64,000 bases of DNA from Amycolatopsis lurida (GTDB taxonomy: Bacteria > Actinomycetota > Actinomycetes > Mycobacteriales > Pseudonocardiaceae). Below, one piece after another: positions 33,565 through 41,279 of the stretch; the stretch's first letter is position 1, and every line of letters starts with the position of its first letter. The notes below the pieces were generated by a model that made no database searches, was not told the origin of the DNA, and was given only the letters and a program-made list of their open reading frames with translations. A program made the translations under genes and the position numbers. The stretch is from positions 744,001-808,000 of the forward strand of contig NZ_FNTA01000004.1 of the NCBI RefSeq assembly GCF_900105055.1, given 5' to 3'.

Positions 33565-34874
33565 ACCACTGAGAACTTCAGGTGGAAGTTGTCGAGCGTC
33601 GCGGGCAGCGGCCGCTCCGGCCCGAGGACGGCGCCGGAGACGAGTTCGCAGCGCCGATCCTTGATCAAGTGCGCCAGCATCGTGCTCGCGCAGAACAGCA
33701 CGAGGTCCCGGCCGGGGCAGACGGCCGGTCCGGCGCTGAAGGGGACGAGCGCCGGATTGGCCGCCGCGCTGCCGTCCAGCCAGATCCCGGGTTCGAACCG
33801 GTCGGCGTAGGGCAGGGATTCGGGGTCGCGGTGGAAGAACGGGGTGAAGATCAGCACCGTGGTCCCCGCGGGTCCCCAGGCGGTCTCGGCCGTGCTCTCG
33901 CGCAGGAGCGCGGGCGTGGTCGGCCACAGCCGGACCGATTCGAGGGCACAGGCACGCAGATACGCGAATTGGCCGGGCGCGGTCAGGTCGGCCGTCGCCA
34001 CCTCTTCGTCGGCGCGTTCCCGTGCGTCGGGGTGGGAGGCCAGCAGCGCCAGCGCGCGGAAGGTGACGATCCCGGCGGCGTCGAACGCGAAGAGCCAGTG
34101 GGCGACCTGGTCGGCGACGACGTCCATGGTCCGCTCGCCCGACGGGCCCGCCGATGCGATGGCTTCGGCGAGACTCCCCGGTTCAGCCCGTTCCAGGTGA
34201 CCGATGAGCCGGGTGCGGAACTGATCGTGGAGCCGGTCGCGCCGGGGATGCGCGTACGCCCAGTTCGCGTCTTTCCGCAGGCGGGCGAGCGCGTCGGTGA
34301 GGCCGTCGTCGTCCGCCGCGGACTCGCCGAGCGTGACCCGGCGGGCCATCCGCCACCAGGCCACGGTGAAGGTGTCCCAGTCCAGCGTGCCGCCGTCCCA
34401 GAGCGACGCCGCCTCCTCGGCGATCGCCGAGGCGAAGGGCGCGGCAAGGTCGTGCAGCGGCTTCCCCGTTTCGAGGACGTCCTCGTTGAACCGGCGGCGC
34501 GGCGCGCGGTCCGTCGCGTCCGAGATCAGCACGCCGTGCGGCTGGAAATGTCCCAGCGCCGCCCGCTTCTCCTTGGTCGACGGGCTGAACGGGACCGGCG
34601 CGGCGGCGAGCACCTCGCCGACGTCCTCCCCGGACAGCGCCAGGTCGATCGTGCGGCCGGGCACCCGCAGCCGCAGCGGGCCAGGACCATAATGGGACCG
34701 GAGCCGCCCCAGCAGCCGCACGGCGGCGCGATCGAACTGGAGTTTCTGCGCCGCCGCCATCCCCAGCGGCCGCCGTTTGATCACCCCGCCGGCGAGCGTG
34801 GGCAGGACGACTCGCAGCGCGACACGCACGGTGTCCTGAACGGAAGCGGTGGCCGGTTCGGTCGAAGTCGCCAT
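33561..34874 (-). CDS. cytochrome P450 (first)
   Basis: A 437-residue P450. The haem loop FSAGPAVCPGRD and the ExxR helix ALESVR are present. In the I helix LFAFDAAGIVTFRAL the usual acidic residue before Thr is Val, a feature of this actinobacterial subgroup rather than clear loss of function. No ferredoxin or reductase is adjacent. A SigF-like box ends 11 bases before the ATG, which would give a nearly leaderless message. Substrate unknown. Confidence 0.88.
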   Translation of the reverse strand: MATSTEPATASVQDTVRVALRVVLPTLAGGVIKRRPLGMAAAQKLQFDRAAVRLLGRLRSHYGPGPLRLRVPGRTIDLALSGEDVGEVLAAAPVPFSPSTKEKRAALGHFQPHGVLISDATDRAPRRRFNEDVLETGKPLHDLAAPFASAIAEEAASLWDGGTLDWDTFTVAWWRMARRVTLGESAADDDGLTDALARLRKDANWAYAHPRRDRLHDQFRTRLIGHLERAEPGSLAEAIASAGPSGERTMDVVADQVAHWLFAFDAAGIVTFRALALLASHPDARERADEEVATADLTAPGQFAYLRACALESVRLWPTTPALLRESTAETAWGPAGTTVLIFTPFFHRDPESLPYADRFEPGIWLDGSAAANPALVPFSAGPAVCPGRDLVLFCASTMLAHLIKDRRCELVSGAVLGPERPLPATLDNFHLKFSVV

Positions 34875-34884
34875 GCCCGAGGGC

Positions 34885-34908
34885 TACCCACGGCACCCAG
34901 CGCATAAC
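34885..34908 (-). promoter_or_regulatory. SigF-like promoter for the first P450
   Basis: Minus strand GTTA (34908-34905), 15 bases, GGGTA (34889-34885). One mismatch; the start codon would fall at or just after the transcription start. Confidence 0.4.
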
Positions 34909-34945
34909 CGGTTTGTCCCACGACCGGGCGGGGAATCCGGCCGCC

Positions 34946-35566
34946 ATGGCGACCAAGGCACCCGGGGCGGATCCGCCCGAAACCGTGGATCTGGACAGGC
35001 TTCGGTCGGCGGCGTCCGGCTGCCGCGGCTGCGACCTGTACCGCGACGCCACCCAGACCGTCTTCGGCGAAGGCTCACGTACGGCGGAGATCATGGTGGT
35101 CGGCGAGCAACCCGGCGATCAGGAAGACCGCCAGGGCGCCCCGTTCGTAGGGCCGGCCGGAAAGCTGCTCGACCGGGCCCTCGACGAGGCGGGGTTCGAC
35201 CGCCGGAAGATCTACGTCACCAACGCGGTCAAACATTTCAAGTTCACACGGGACGAACGCGGCAAACGCCGGATCCACAAGACACCGTCCAAGACCGAGA
35301 TCGTCGCCTGCCGTCCGTGGCTGCACGCCGAACTGGCCGCGGTACGCCCGGAGTTGCTGATCTTCCTCGGCGCGACGGCGGCGAAGGCACTGCTGGGCGA
35401 CGACTTCCGCATCACCCGGAGCCGCGGCGAGCGGATCGACCTCGCCGAGTTCGCCACCACCGCCGTCGCCACCGTGCACCCGTCGGCGGTGCTGCGCGCG
35501 CCGGATCGCGACGAGGCCTATCGGGCCTTCGTCGCGGATCTCGTGGCGGCGCGCGGCGACCGCTGA
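34946..35566 (+). CDS. udgX: UdgX-family uracil-DNA glycosylase
   Basis: A 206-residue member of the UDG superfamily. GEQPGDQED is motif A, and the R-loop KRRIHKTPSKTE contains H111, the residue that in Mycobacterium UdgX attacks uracil DNA and stays covalently bound. N-terminal cysteines CRGCDLY, together with others, fit the Fe-S cluster of the family. ATG 34946 (after GGGGAA) is preferred over a TTG 11 codons upstream. Role in uracil-DNA repair or tolerance is inferred from the family. Confidence 0.9.
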   Translation: MATKAPGADPPETVDLDRLRSAASGCRGCDLYRDATQTVFGEGSRTAEIMVVGEQPGDQEDRQGAPFVGPAGKLLDRALDEAGFDRRKIYVTNAVKHFKFTRDERGKRRIHKTPSKTEIVACRPWLHAELAAVRPELLIFLGATAAKALLGDDFRITRSRGERIDLAEFATTAVATVHPSAVLRAPDRDEAYRAFVADLVAARGDR

Positions 35567-35567
35567 A

Positions 35568-35759
35568 TCACGCCACTTCGGAGCTGCGGCGGCCCTCGTG
35601 CAGGCCGAGCATGTCCAGCAGGGTCGCGCAGTCTTCGGCGCTCCTCGCCCGCGAAGCGACGGCGATGGCCGCCTTACGCCGGATCGCCTCGTGCTCCGGC
35701 GTGTCCTGGCCGTCCGGCAGCAGGTCCGGTACGGGATGAAGGCTCAGTTCGTTGCTCAT
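35568..35759 (-). CDS. small conserved protein, 63 aa
   Basis: No known domain. It is acidic at the N-terminus with a helical body (HEAIRRKAAIAVASRARSAE, DCATLLDMLGL). GGGGGA stands before the ATG, and a good SigF-like promoter (GTTC-N15-GGGTAT) is found 36-60 bases upstream, which supports it as a real, stress-expressed gene. It is convergent with udgX, one base from its stop. Confidence 0.72.
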   Translation of the reverse strand: MSNELSLHPVPDLLPDGQDTPEHEAIRRKAAIAVASRARSAEDCATLLDMLGLHEGRRSSEVA

Positions 35760-35794
35760 CTGTCCCCCTTTGGCTGAAGGATTGTGTCGCTCTG

Positions 35795-35819
35795 ATACCC
35801 ACGGTTCGCGAGTTTGAAC
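35795..35819 (-). promoter_or_regulatory. SigF-like promoter for the 63-aa gene
   Basis: Minus strand GTTC (35819-35816), 15 bases, GGGTAT (35800-35795). Confidence 0.52.
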
Positions 35820-35844
35820 ACGGGCACCCCCGTTCGAGGGCGAA

Positions 35845-36807
35845 TCAGCTCCGCAGCGCAGGGAGCAGCGTGTCCTCGGCGAAGCGGAGGAAGCCTTCCT
35901 GCTGGTCGCCGCCGATCTGGATCAGGGCGAGATCGGTGAACCCCGCCGCCTCGAACTCGCCGACCTGCTTCACGATCCGGTCGACGTCGGGCCCGCAGGG
36001 GATCGCCTCGGCGACGTCCTCCGGTTTGACGTACTGGGTGGCCCCGGCGAACCCCGCGGGCCCCGGCAGTTCGGCGTTGACCTTCCAGCCGCCACCGAAC
36101 CAGCGGAACTGCTCGTGCGCCCGCCGGATCGCGGCATCGCGATCCTCGCCCCAGGACACCGGCAGCTGGGCGATCTTCCTGCCGGGCGGGCCGAGTTTGG
36201 TCGCGTCCCACTCGCGGCACAGCGACCCGTCCGGTTCCACCGCGATCATCGCGTCGGCGATCGGCGCAAACCTGGTCACCGACTGCGACCCGGACACCGC
36301 GACCCCGATCGGGACACGCTGCTCCGGCAGGTCCCACAGCTTCGCCGAGTCCACCCGGAAGTGGTCACCCTTGTAGTTGAAGTAGCCGCCGTCGAAGAGC
36401 CCGCCGATGATCTGGACCGCTTCGGCGAGCATTTCGTGCCGGACGTTCACCGGCGGCCAGCCGCGTCCGACCACATGCTCGTTGAGGTTCTCCCCCGCGC
36501 CGAGCCCCAGGGTGAACCGGCCGTCCGAAAGCGCCTGCACGGTCGCCGCCTTCTGCGCCACCACCGCCGGGTGGTAGCGCATGGTCGGACACGTCACGAA
36601 GGTCATCAGTTCGACCCTCTCGGTGCTCTGGGTGACCGCTCCCAGCACGCTCCACGCGTACGGCGAATGCCCCTGCTCGTCCAGCCAGGGCGAAAAGTGA
36701 TCGCTCATGACCTCGAAGTCGAACCCCGCCTTCTCCGCTCCGGCGGCGTATCCCACCAGGTCTTTCGGTCCGGCCTGTTCGGTCATGAGGGTGTAGCCGA
36801 TACGCAT
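35845..36807 (-). CDS. LLM-class F420/flavin-dependent oxidoreductase
   Basis: A 320-residue luciferase-like TIM barrel, close to the G6PDH-like F420-dependent group (MRIGYTLMTEQAGPKDLVGY; SDHFSPWLDEQGHSPYAWSV; LGLGAGENLNEHVVGRGWPP). It probably uses F420 as hydride carrier; the substrate is unknown. ATG 36807 follows GGAGG. A SigF-like box lies 29-52 bases upstream, next to an opposite box for the DUF gene at 36918. Confidence 0.86.
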   Translation of the reverse strand: MRIGYTLMTEQAGPKDLVGYAAGAEKAGFDFEVMSDHFSPWLDEQGHSPYAWSVLGAVTQSTERVELMTFVTCPTMRYHPAVVAQKAATVQALSDGRFTLGLGAGENLNEHVVGRGWPPVNVRHEMLAEAVQIIGGLFDGGYFNYKGDHFRVDSAKLWDLPEQRVPIGVAVSGSQSVTRFAPIADAMIAVEPDGSLCREWDATKLGPPGRKIAQLPVSWGEDRDAAIRRAHEQFRWFGGGWKVNAELPGPAGFAGATQYVKPEDVAEAIPCGPDVDRIVKQVGEFEAAGFTDLALIQIGGDQQEGFLRFAEDTLLPALRS

Positions 36808-36835
36808 ATGAGCCTCCTTCACGTCGCCCCCCGCG

Positions 36836-36859
36836 TACCCGTCCGTCGCCGGGATCAAC
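36836..36859 (-). promoter_or_regulatory. SigF-like promoter for the LLM oxidoreductase
   Basis: Minus strand GTTG (36859-36856), 15 bases, GGGTA (36840-36836). Confidence 0.42.
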
Positions 36860-36864
36860 CGGAC

Positions 36865-36890
36865 GTTTATCCGGCGAATCGAACGGGGTA
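36865..36890 (+). promoter_or_regulatory. SigF/SigB-type promoter for the gene at 36918
   Basis: GTTT (36865-36868), 17 bases, GGGTA (36886-36890), 28 bases before the ATG. It is divergent from the LLM box with 5 bases between. Confidence 0.58.
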
Positions 36891-36917
36891 CCTGACCGGG
36901 GGAAGGAAGGAGCCGCG

Positions 36918-37250
36918 ATGCCGCAGCAGGCTTGGAGCGACAAACGAGAACGTCAGTACGAACACATCAAGGACTCGGCGAAGGAGCGGGGCGCGAGCAC
37001 CGACCGGGCCGAGGAGATCGCCGCCCGCACGGTCAACAAGAACCGCGCGCAAGCGGGCGAGTCACGCGAGGCCAGCCGCACGTCCGTCCAGGACATGTCA
37101 CCCCAGCGGCGGGGTGGCAAGCGGTCGGGAAACCGGTTGGGCCCGAACGGCCCGACCAAGGACCAGCTCTACAACGAAGCGAAACAACGCAACGTCGAGG
37201 GCAGGTCGAAGATGTCCAAAAAGGAGCTTCAGCGAGCCCTGGGCCGTTGA
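36918..37250 (+). CDS. small basic stress protein with Rho-N/SAP-like tail
   Basis: A highly charged 110-residue protein. The N-terminal half (SDKRERQYEHIKDSAKERG, DRAEEIAARTVNK) is typical of a common actinobacterial family sometimes called plasmid-stabilisation-like, and the C-terminus (TKDQLYNEAKQRNVEGRSKM) resembles a Rho-termination-factor N-domain/SAP helix pair. Nucleic acid binding is likely, function unknown. GGAAGGAAGGAG precedes the ATG, with a SigF-like promoter further up. Confidence 0.82.
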   Translation: MPQQAWSDKRERQYEHIKDSAKERGASTDRAEEIAARTVNKNRAQAGESREASRTSVQDMSPQRRGGKRSGNRLGPNGPTKDQLYNEAKQRNVEGRSKMSKKELQRALGR

Positions 37251-37314
37251 TCACGCGTCACGCGGCGGAGCACCGCCGCGGTCACCCCACGGCCACGGAC
37301 GGATGGGTTTCGTA

Positions 37315-37767
37315 ATGGATGCACACGGACGGGGCGGCCTCACCCCCCAGACCCGGTCACAGTCGGACGGTCTGTCCGACCGGGTCGAGCTTCGTCTTCC
37401 CGCGGAGGCGGAGCAGATCCCTCTCGTCCGCACGCTCACCCATGGTGTGGTGTCCCGTGCGGACTTCGGCTTGGACGCCATTTCAGACGCGAAGATGGCT
37501 GTCGACGAAGCCTGTTCCCAACTTGTCCAGCCCGCTGAACTGGGAGCCGTTCTTTGTTGTGTCTTTCACGAGATACCGGAAGGAATCGCCGTCTCGATCT
37601 CGACGCGGACGAACCGGCCCTATCTGCCGAGCGAGACGACGTTCGGCTGGCACGTCTTGACGACGTTGACCCACTCGGTGCGGGCGCGGTGCGAACCGAT
37701 TCCCGGCGAAACAGGGGGCACGACGACGATCGACCTCGTCTTGGCCCCGGGAACGAGCGACGGGTGA
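37315..37767 (+). CDS. RsbW-like anti-sigma factor / GHKL serine kinase
   Basis: A 150-residue protein of the RsbW/SpoIIAB group, which binds and inhibits a SigF/SigB-type factor and phosphorylates an anti-anti-sigma factor. The N-box region is AKMAVDEACSQLV; the later glycine loops are weak, as in many actinobacterial RsbW homologues. ATG 37315 is chosen for GGATGG upstream; ATG 37303 is possible. The stop overlaps the GTG of the sigma factor gene, the classic partner arrangement. No RsbV gene is adjacent. Confidence 0.82.
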   Translation: MDAHGRGGLTPQTRSQSDGLSDRVELRLPAEAEQIPLVRTLTHGVVSRADFGLDAISDAKMAVDEACSQLVQPAELGAVLCCVFHEIPEGIAVSISTRTNRPYLPSETTFGWHVLTTLTHSVRARCEPIPGETGGTTTIDLVLAPGTSDG

Positions 37768-38552
37768 GTGGCGAGCGCAAAACTCTCACTCGGCAAGCTG
37801 ACGACTACGCCCAGTGCGAACCGCTCTTCGAGGAGCTGTCGTCGCTGCCGGAGGATTCCCCGCGCCGCCGGGAGGTGCGTGCCCGCCTCGTCACCGAACT
37901 GCTGCCGCTCGCCGAGCACATCGCCACCAGGTTCTCCGGACGGGGCGAGCCTCGCGAAGACCTGGTCCAGGTGGCGCGGATCGGCCTGATCAACGCGGTC
38001 GACCGGTTCGACCCCGACCGCGGGCACGATTTCCTCTCGTTCGCCGTGCCCACGATCATGGGCGAGGTCCGGCGGCATTTCCGGGACACGGGCTGGTCCG
38101 TCCGGGTGCCGAGGCGGCTCAAGGAACTTCACGTCTCGCTCAGCCAGGGCACGGCCGCGTTGTCCCAGCAGTTCGGCCGCGCGCCGACTCCCACCGAACT
38201 CGCCGAATACCTCGGCCTCGAGGTCAACGACGTGCGGGAAGGACTGCTCGCCGGCCAGGCGTATCAGACGTTGTCGGTCGACAAACCGGTGCACGACAAC
38301 GCCACCGAGGCCCTCTCCCTCGCCGACACGATCGGCGAAGAGGACCACGACATGGCGTTGGTGGAGACGCACGAGGCGCTGCAACCCCTGCTGCGGGAGC
38401 TCCCCAAGCGGGAACGCGCGATCCTCGTGATGCGCTTCTTCGGGGGCTACACCCAGACGCAGATCGCGGAACGGATCGGCATCTCGCAGATGCACGTTTC
38501 GCGGCTCCTGTCGCAGACGCTGGACCAGTTGCGCGGCAAGCTCTCCGAGTAA
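37764..38552 (+). CDS. SigF/SigB-type alternative sigma factor
   Basis: A 262-residue group 3 sigma factor. Region 2 includes EDLVQVARIGLINAVDRFDP and FLSFAVPTIMGEVRRHFRD; region 3 is VPRRLKELHVSLSQ; region 4 is MRFFGGYTQTQIAERIGISQ followed by MHVSRLLSQTL. GTG 37764 overlaps the anti-sigma stop. The protein should direct RNA polymerase to GTTT-N15-17-GGGTA promoters, and many such boxes are in this window, including in front of katE. It ends at a hairpin terminator. Confidence 0.92.
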   Translation: MSGERKTLTRQADDYAQCEPLFEELSSLPEDSPRRREVRARLVTELLPLAEHIATRFSGRGEPREDLVQVARIGLINAVDRFDPDRGHDFLSFAVPTIMGEVRRHFRDTGWSVRVPRRLKELHVSLSQGTAALSQQFGRAPTPTELAEYLGLEVNDVREGLLAGQAYQTLSVDKPVHDNATEALSLADTIGEEDHDMALVETHEALQPLLRELPKRERAILVMRFFGGYTQTQIAERIGISQMHVSRLLSQTLDQLRGKLSE

Positions 38553-38562
38553 CGTTCGTGAA

Positions 38563-38599
38563 GGCCTCCTTGAGGGACTTCGGGTCTCTCAAGGAGGCC
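38563..38599. terminator. terminator hairpin after the sigma factor gene
   Basis: GGCCTCCTTGAG / CTCAAGGAGGCC, 12-base perfect stem with 13-base loop, 11 bases past the stop. Begins inside a GTGAAGGCC box like the other family-C hairpins. Confidence 0.7.
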
Positions 38600-38607
38600 G
38601 AACTCGC

Positions 38608-38709
38608 GTGATTGAAGGCGTAACTCGCGTGATTCAAGGCGTAACTCCCTCATCCGGCTCCGAACACGCGAGTTACGTCTCTGATCACGCGAGTTACGCC
38701 TTCGATCAC
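38608..38709. repeat. 21-base-period inverted repeat array (locus 4)
   Basis: Direct units at 38608 and 38629 (GTGATTGAAGGCGTAACTCGC type) and inverted units at 38668 and 38689, around an 18-base spacer. It lies between two family-C hairpins in the convergent gap 38553-38783. Confidence 0.87.
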
Positions 38710-38722
38710 GCGTGTCGGCAAG

Positions 38723-38776
38723 TACGTGAAGGCCCCCCTTCACTGCGTCCAGCGCAGTGAAGGGGGCCTTCACGTA
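38723..38776. terminator. long hairpin (GTGAAGGCC family)
   Basis: Arms TACGTGAAGGCCCCCCTTCA... and its complement meet around a short TCCAG loop, with one unpaired C. It is 8 bases past the stop of the DUF3140 gene and probably serves as its terminator. Confidence 0.72.
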
Positions 38777-38783
38777 TCTTCGG

Positions 38784-39113
38784 TCACACGGGTTTCAGCG
38801 GGTCGTGCCCCATCGACATCAGCTTGTGCCGCCAGTGCGCCTGGCCCGCGACGGGTTCGAGGTCGTCACGCCGCTCGTCCCCGACGCGCCGGACGACCGA
38901 GCGCATCACCCGCTCGTCCTCGGCGGTGAGGTCGGTCCGGCGCTTGCCGAGGATGCCGAGCACATGCCGCCCGGTCGGCGTACCCGCCTGGTCCGGAAGT
39001 GCTTCGTCCTCGTCGTCGGCCGACCTCGTGCGCAGCCAGTCGGCCAGTTCCCGCGAAGTCATGTTGACCACGCGATGGAATTCGTCCCACAGTTCGTCGT
39101 CGATCTCGTGCAC
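38784..39113 (-). CDS. DUF3140 protein
   Basis: A 109-residue soluble protein (ELWDEFHRVVNMTSRELADW at the front, AHWRHKLMSMGHDP at the end). DUF3140 members are small, charged and of unknown function. Start GTG 39113 has AGGAGG eight bases upstream; an ATG seven codons earlier lacks one. It follows the membrane-protein gene by 29 bases and is probably in the same transcript from the SigF-like promoter at 39644. Confidence 0.82.
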   Translation of the reverse strand: MHEIDDELWDEFHRVVNMTSRELADWLRTRSADDEDEALPDQAGTPTGRHVLGILGKRRTDLTAEDERVMRSVVRRVGDERRDDLEPVAGQAHWRHKLMSMGHDPLKPV

Positions 39114-39142
39114 GGCGAAACCTCCTGCCAGCACTCGATTTC

Positions 39143-39604
39143 CTACGGCGTCGTGTACGGCGCCTGCTGTTCGATGGACGGGCTCGCGGCCGGGTAACGG
39201 CCGTCCTGCCCGGGCACCGGCGTCACCGTCGTGCCCCGTTGCTCGGGCTCGACCCGCCTCGGCCGGTTGATGACCGCTTCGGCCTCTTGCTCACCACGGA
39301 TTCGCGAAAGCACACTGAGCGTGATCGCGTGGGCGATGGCCAGAACCAGCAGCAGCACACCCAGCCTGCCCACCACACCAGGAAGGTCGCTGCCCCCGAT
39401 GTCGACGGTCGACAGCAGCGCCAAAACGCCCAGCGTCGCGAGATGGAACAGCACCGTCACTAGCCACGTCATGGAAGCGCCCGCGGCCGGATCGCCGTGG
39501 GAACCTCGCAGGTAGCGCTTACCGCTCTGGTAGATGATCAGACCGTCGAGCATGACCAGCGCCACCCCGATGACGAGGAAGGCCACGTATGCGTTGGTAG
39601 TCAT
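39143..39604 (-). CDS. three- to four-helix membrane protein
   Basis: A 153-residue integral membrane protein with hydrophobic segments YVAFLVIGVALVMLDGLII, MTWLVTVLFHLATLGVLALL and VGRLGVLLLVLAIAHAITLS and a soluble proline-rich tail. No enzymatic motif. GAAGGGAG precedes the ATG. It has a very good SigF-like promoter upstream, so a general-stress role is likely. Confidence 0.8.
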   Translation of the reverse strand: MTTNAYVAFLVIGVALVMLDGLIIYQSGKRYLRGSHGDPAAGASMTWLVTVLFHLATLGVLALLSTVDIGGSDLPGVVGRLGVLLLVLAIAHAITLSVLSRIRGEQEAEAVINRPRRVEPEQRGTTVTPVPGQDGRYPAASPSIEQQAPYTTP

Positions 39605-39643
39605 GCCGGAACGCTCCCTTCGTAATGGACCTCACCCCAGGAG

Positions 39644-39669
39644 ATACCCGGGACCTCCCCCAGGAAAAC
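39644..39669 (-). promoter_or_regulatory. SigF/SigB-type promoter for the membrane/DUF3140 pair
   Basis: Minus strand GTTT (39669-39666), 16 bases, GGGTAT (39649-39644): a full match. It is embedded in the 39645-39696 hairpin. Confidence 0.6.
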
Positions 39670-39696
39670 GCCGTCTTCCAGGGGAGGTCCCGGGTA
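39645..39696. terminator. hairpin after the SRPBCC gene
   Basis: A 16-base perfect stem (TACCCGGGACCTCCCC and complement) with a 20-base loop, 5 bases past the SRPBCC stop. One arm carries the -10 box of the next promoter, so termination and initiation elements overlap. Confidence 0.62.
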
Positions 39697-39700
39697 CTGG

Positions 39701-40162
39701 TCAGCTGCCGGGACGGTCCACGTCACCGCGCCAGGCGCCGGACTCGTGCCCGCGGCTCTCGATGAACTCCTTGAACCGCTTCATGTCGCCCTTGACCCGG
39801 CGGTCGAGCACGCCGAGCTTGTCGGCGACGTTCTCGGCGAAACCTTCCGGATCGATCTCCATCTGCGCCGTGACCCGGGTCTTGTTGTCGCCCAGGCGAT
39901 GGAACGTGATGACGCCCGCGTGGTCGGGACCGGAGTCCGAGGTCCACGCGACCCGCTCGTCGGGATGTTGTTCGGTGATCGTCGCGTCGAATTCCCGGCT
40001 CACCCCACCGAATTTGGTCACCCAGTGGGTGTGAGTCGCGTCGATCTGGCGGATCTCCTCGACACCTTCCATGAACTGCGGGAAGCTCTCGAACTGAGTC
40101 CACTGGTTGTACGCGGTCTTCACCGGGACTTCGACGTCCACCATTTCGGTGATCGTGCTCAT
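39701..40162 (-). CDS. SRPBCC (polyketide-cyclase/dehydrase-like) protein
   Basis: A 153-residue START-fold protein with a hydrophobic ligand pocket (EVPVKTAYNQWTQFESFPQF; GDMKRFKEFIESRG). This subgroup recurs in actinobacterial stress regulons, without known ligand. AGGAGG precedes the ATG and a SigF-like promoter lies 47-71 bases upstream. Confidence 0.87.
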   Translation of the reverse strand: MSTITEMVDVEVPVKTAYNQWTQFESFPQFMEGVEEIRQIDATHTHWVTKFGGVSREFDATITEQHPDERVAWTSDSGPDHAGVITFHRLGDNKTRVTAQMEIDPEGFAENVADKLGVLDRRVKGDMKRFKEFIESRGHESGAWRGDVDRPGS

Positions 40163-40208
40163 GCATCCTCCTGTCGGTTGGGTGCTTTTCGAGCCGGCAC
40201 TCTCCGGC

Positions 40209-40233
40209 TACCCGGCGCTCAGCGGGGCGAAAC
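40209..40233 (-). promoter_or_regulatory. SigF/SigB-type promoter for the SRPBCC gene
   Basis: Minus strand GTTT (40233-40230), 16 bases, GGGTA (40213-40209). Confidence 0.6.
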
Positions 40234-40240
40234 ACGCTGT

Positions 40241-40265
40241 GATTGACCTGCCGGGCCGCCGGGTA
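40241..40265 (+). promoter_or_regulatory. SigF-like promoter for the holin-X/DUF3618/DUF4235 operon
   Basis: GATT (40241-40244), 16 bases, GGGTA (40261-40265). One mismatch in the -35; 34 bases before the ATG at 40299, which has GAGGAGGT. Confidence 0.42.
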
Positions 40266-40298
40266 CCCGGCGGGCAGAACGCTCCGAGGAGGTGCCCC

Positions 40299-40712
40299 AT
40301 GATCGAAGAGTCCCACCGGAAGCCGTCCGCGGAAAAGTCGGTCGGCGAACTGGTTTCCGATCTCAGCGACGAGGTCAAACACCTCGTCCGTGACGAGATG
40401 CGGCTGGCCGTGTTCGAGTTGCAGCGCAAAGGGAAGAAGATGGGCTTCGGCGCCGGACTGTTCGGCGCCGCGGGTGTCTTCGCCCTTTTCGGGCTGGCGA
40501 CCCTGATCGCCGCGGTGGTGCTGGCACTCGCGCTGGTGATGCCCGCGTGGCTCGCGGCCGTGGTGACGGGCGCGGCGCTGCTGCTGATCGCCGGCCTTTC
40601 GGCCATCGTCGGTAAGAAGGAGGTCTCCAGCGCGACACCGCCGGTGCCGGAAGAGGCCATCGCAGGTGTCCGTGAGGACGTCGACACCGTCAAGCAAGGA
40701 GTGCGGTCATGA
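40299..40712 (+). CDS. actinobacterial holin-X-like (phage holin superfamily III) membrane protein
   Basis: A 137-residue protein with an amphipathic N-terminal helix (SVGELVSDLSDEVKHLVRDE) and two transmembrane helices (FGAAGVFALFGLATLIAAVV; AAVVTGAALLLIAGLSAIV). Despite the family name these chromosomal proteins are not phage genes; they occur with DUF3618 and DUF4235 genes as here. A membrane-organising role under stress is inferred. Confidence 0.85.
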   Translation: MIEESHRKPSAEKSVGELVSDLSDEVKHLVRDEMRLAVFELQRKGKKMGFGAGLFGAAGVFALFGLATLIAAVVLALALVMPAWLAAVVTGAALLLIAGLSAIVGKKEVSSATPPVPEEAIAGVREDVDTVKQGVRS

Positions 40713-41014
40713 GCGATTTCCCCAAGAACGCCGAAGAAGCCCGCGCCGATCGCGACGTGACGCGGGAGGAACTCACCGAGACCCTCGACGCGCTGGGCAA
40801 GAAGATGGACGTCAAGGCGAGGGTCAACGACAACCTCGACGCCAAGGTCGACGAGGCGAGCGCCAAGATCTCCGAGAAGGTCTCCGAGCCCGCGGCGCAG
40901 AAGTTCCGTCAGGGCACCGAAGTCGTCCGCGCGAACCCCGTGCCGATCTTCGCCGGGCTCCTGGCGTTGCTCGTCACCATCCGGCTGATCATGCGAAAGA
41001 GGTCTTCATCGTGA
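40709..41014 (+). CDS. DUF3618 protein
   Basis: A 101-residue protein with a helical N-terminal half (VTREELTETLDALGKKMDVK) and one C-terminal transmembrane helix (PIFAGLLALLVTIRLIM). ATG overlaps the upstream stop and its own stop overlaps the next GTG. Member of the same membrane cassette; function unknown. Confidence 0.86.
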   Translation: MSDFPKNAEEARADRDVTREELTETLDALGKKMDVKARVNDNLDAKVDEASAKISEKVSEPAAQKFRQGTEVVRANPVPIFAGLLALLVTIRLIMRKRSSS

Positions 41015-41277
41015 ACAAGGTTCTCTACAAGCCGCTCAGTATGGTCGTGAGCGCCGCGGGCGGCGTGCTCGCCGGGATCGCGTTCAGGCAGATCTGGAAA
41101 CGCGTGAGCGGCGAAGAAGAAGCGCCGGACGCCACCGACCGGGACTTCACCTGGACCCAGGTGATCGTCGCGGCCGCCGCGCAGGGCGCGATCTTCGGCG
41201 CGGTGAAGGCCGCCACCGAACGGGCGGGCGCGGTCGGCTACCGCAAGGCGACCGGCGACTGGCCCACGGAGGACTGA
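41011..41277 (+). CDS. DUF4235 membrane protein
   Basis: An 88-residue protein with two predicted helices (PLSMVVSAAGGVLAGIAF; WTQVIVAAAAQGAIFGAV). GTG start overlaps the DUF3618 stop (GTGA). Third gene of the coupled cassette. Confidence 0.86.
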   Translation: MNKVLYKPLSMVVSAAGGVLAGIAFRQIWKRVSGEEEAPDATDRDFTWTQVIVAAAAQGAIFGAVKAATERAGAVGYRKATGDWPTED

Positions 41278-41279
41278 CC

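Noticed and set aside
40299..41277. Prophage remnant (holin).
   Set aside because: Holin-X/DUF3618/DUF4235 form a common chromosomal cassette in actinobacteria; no other phage gene is in the window.
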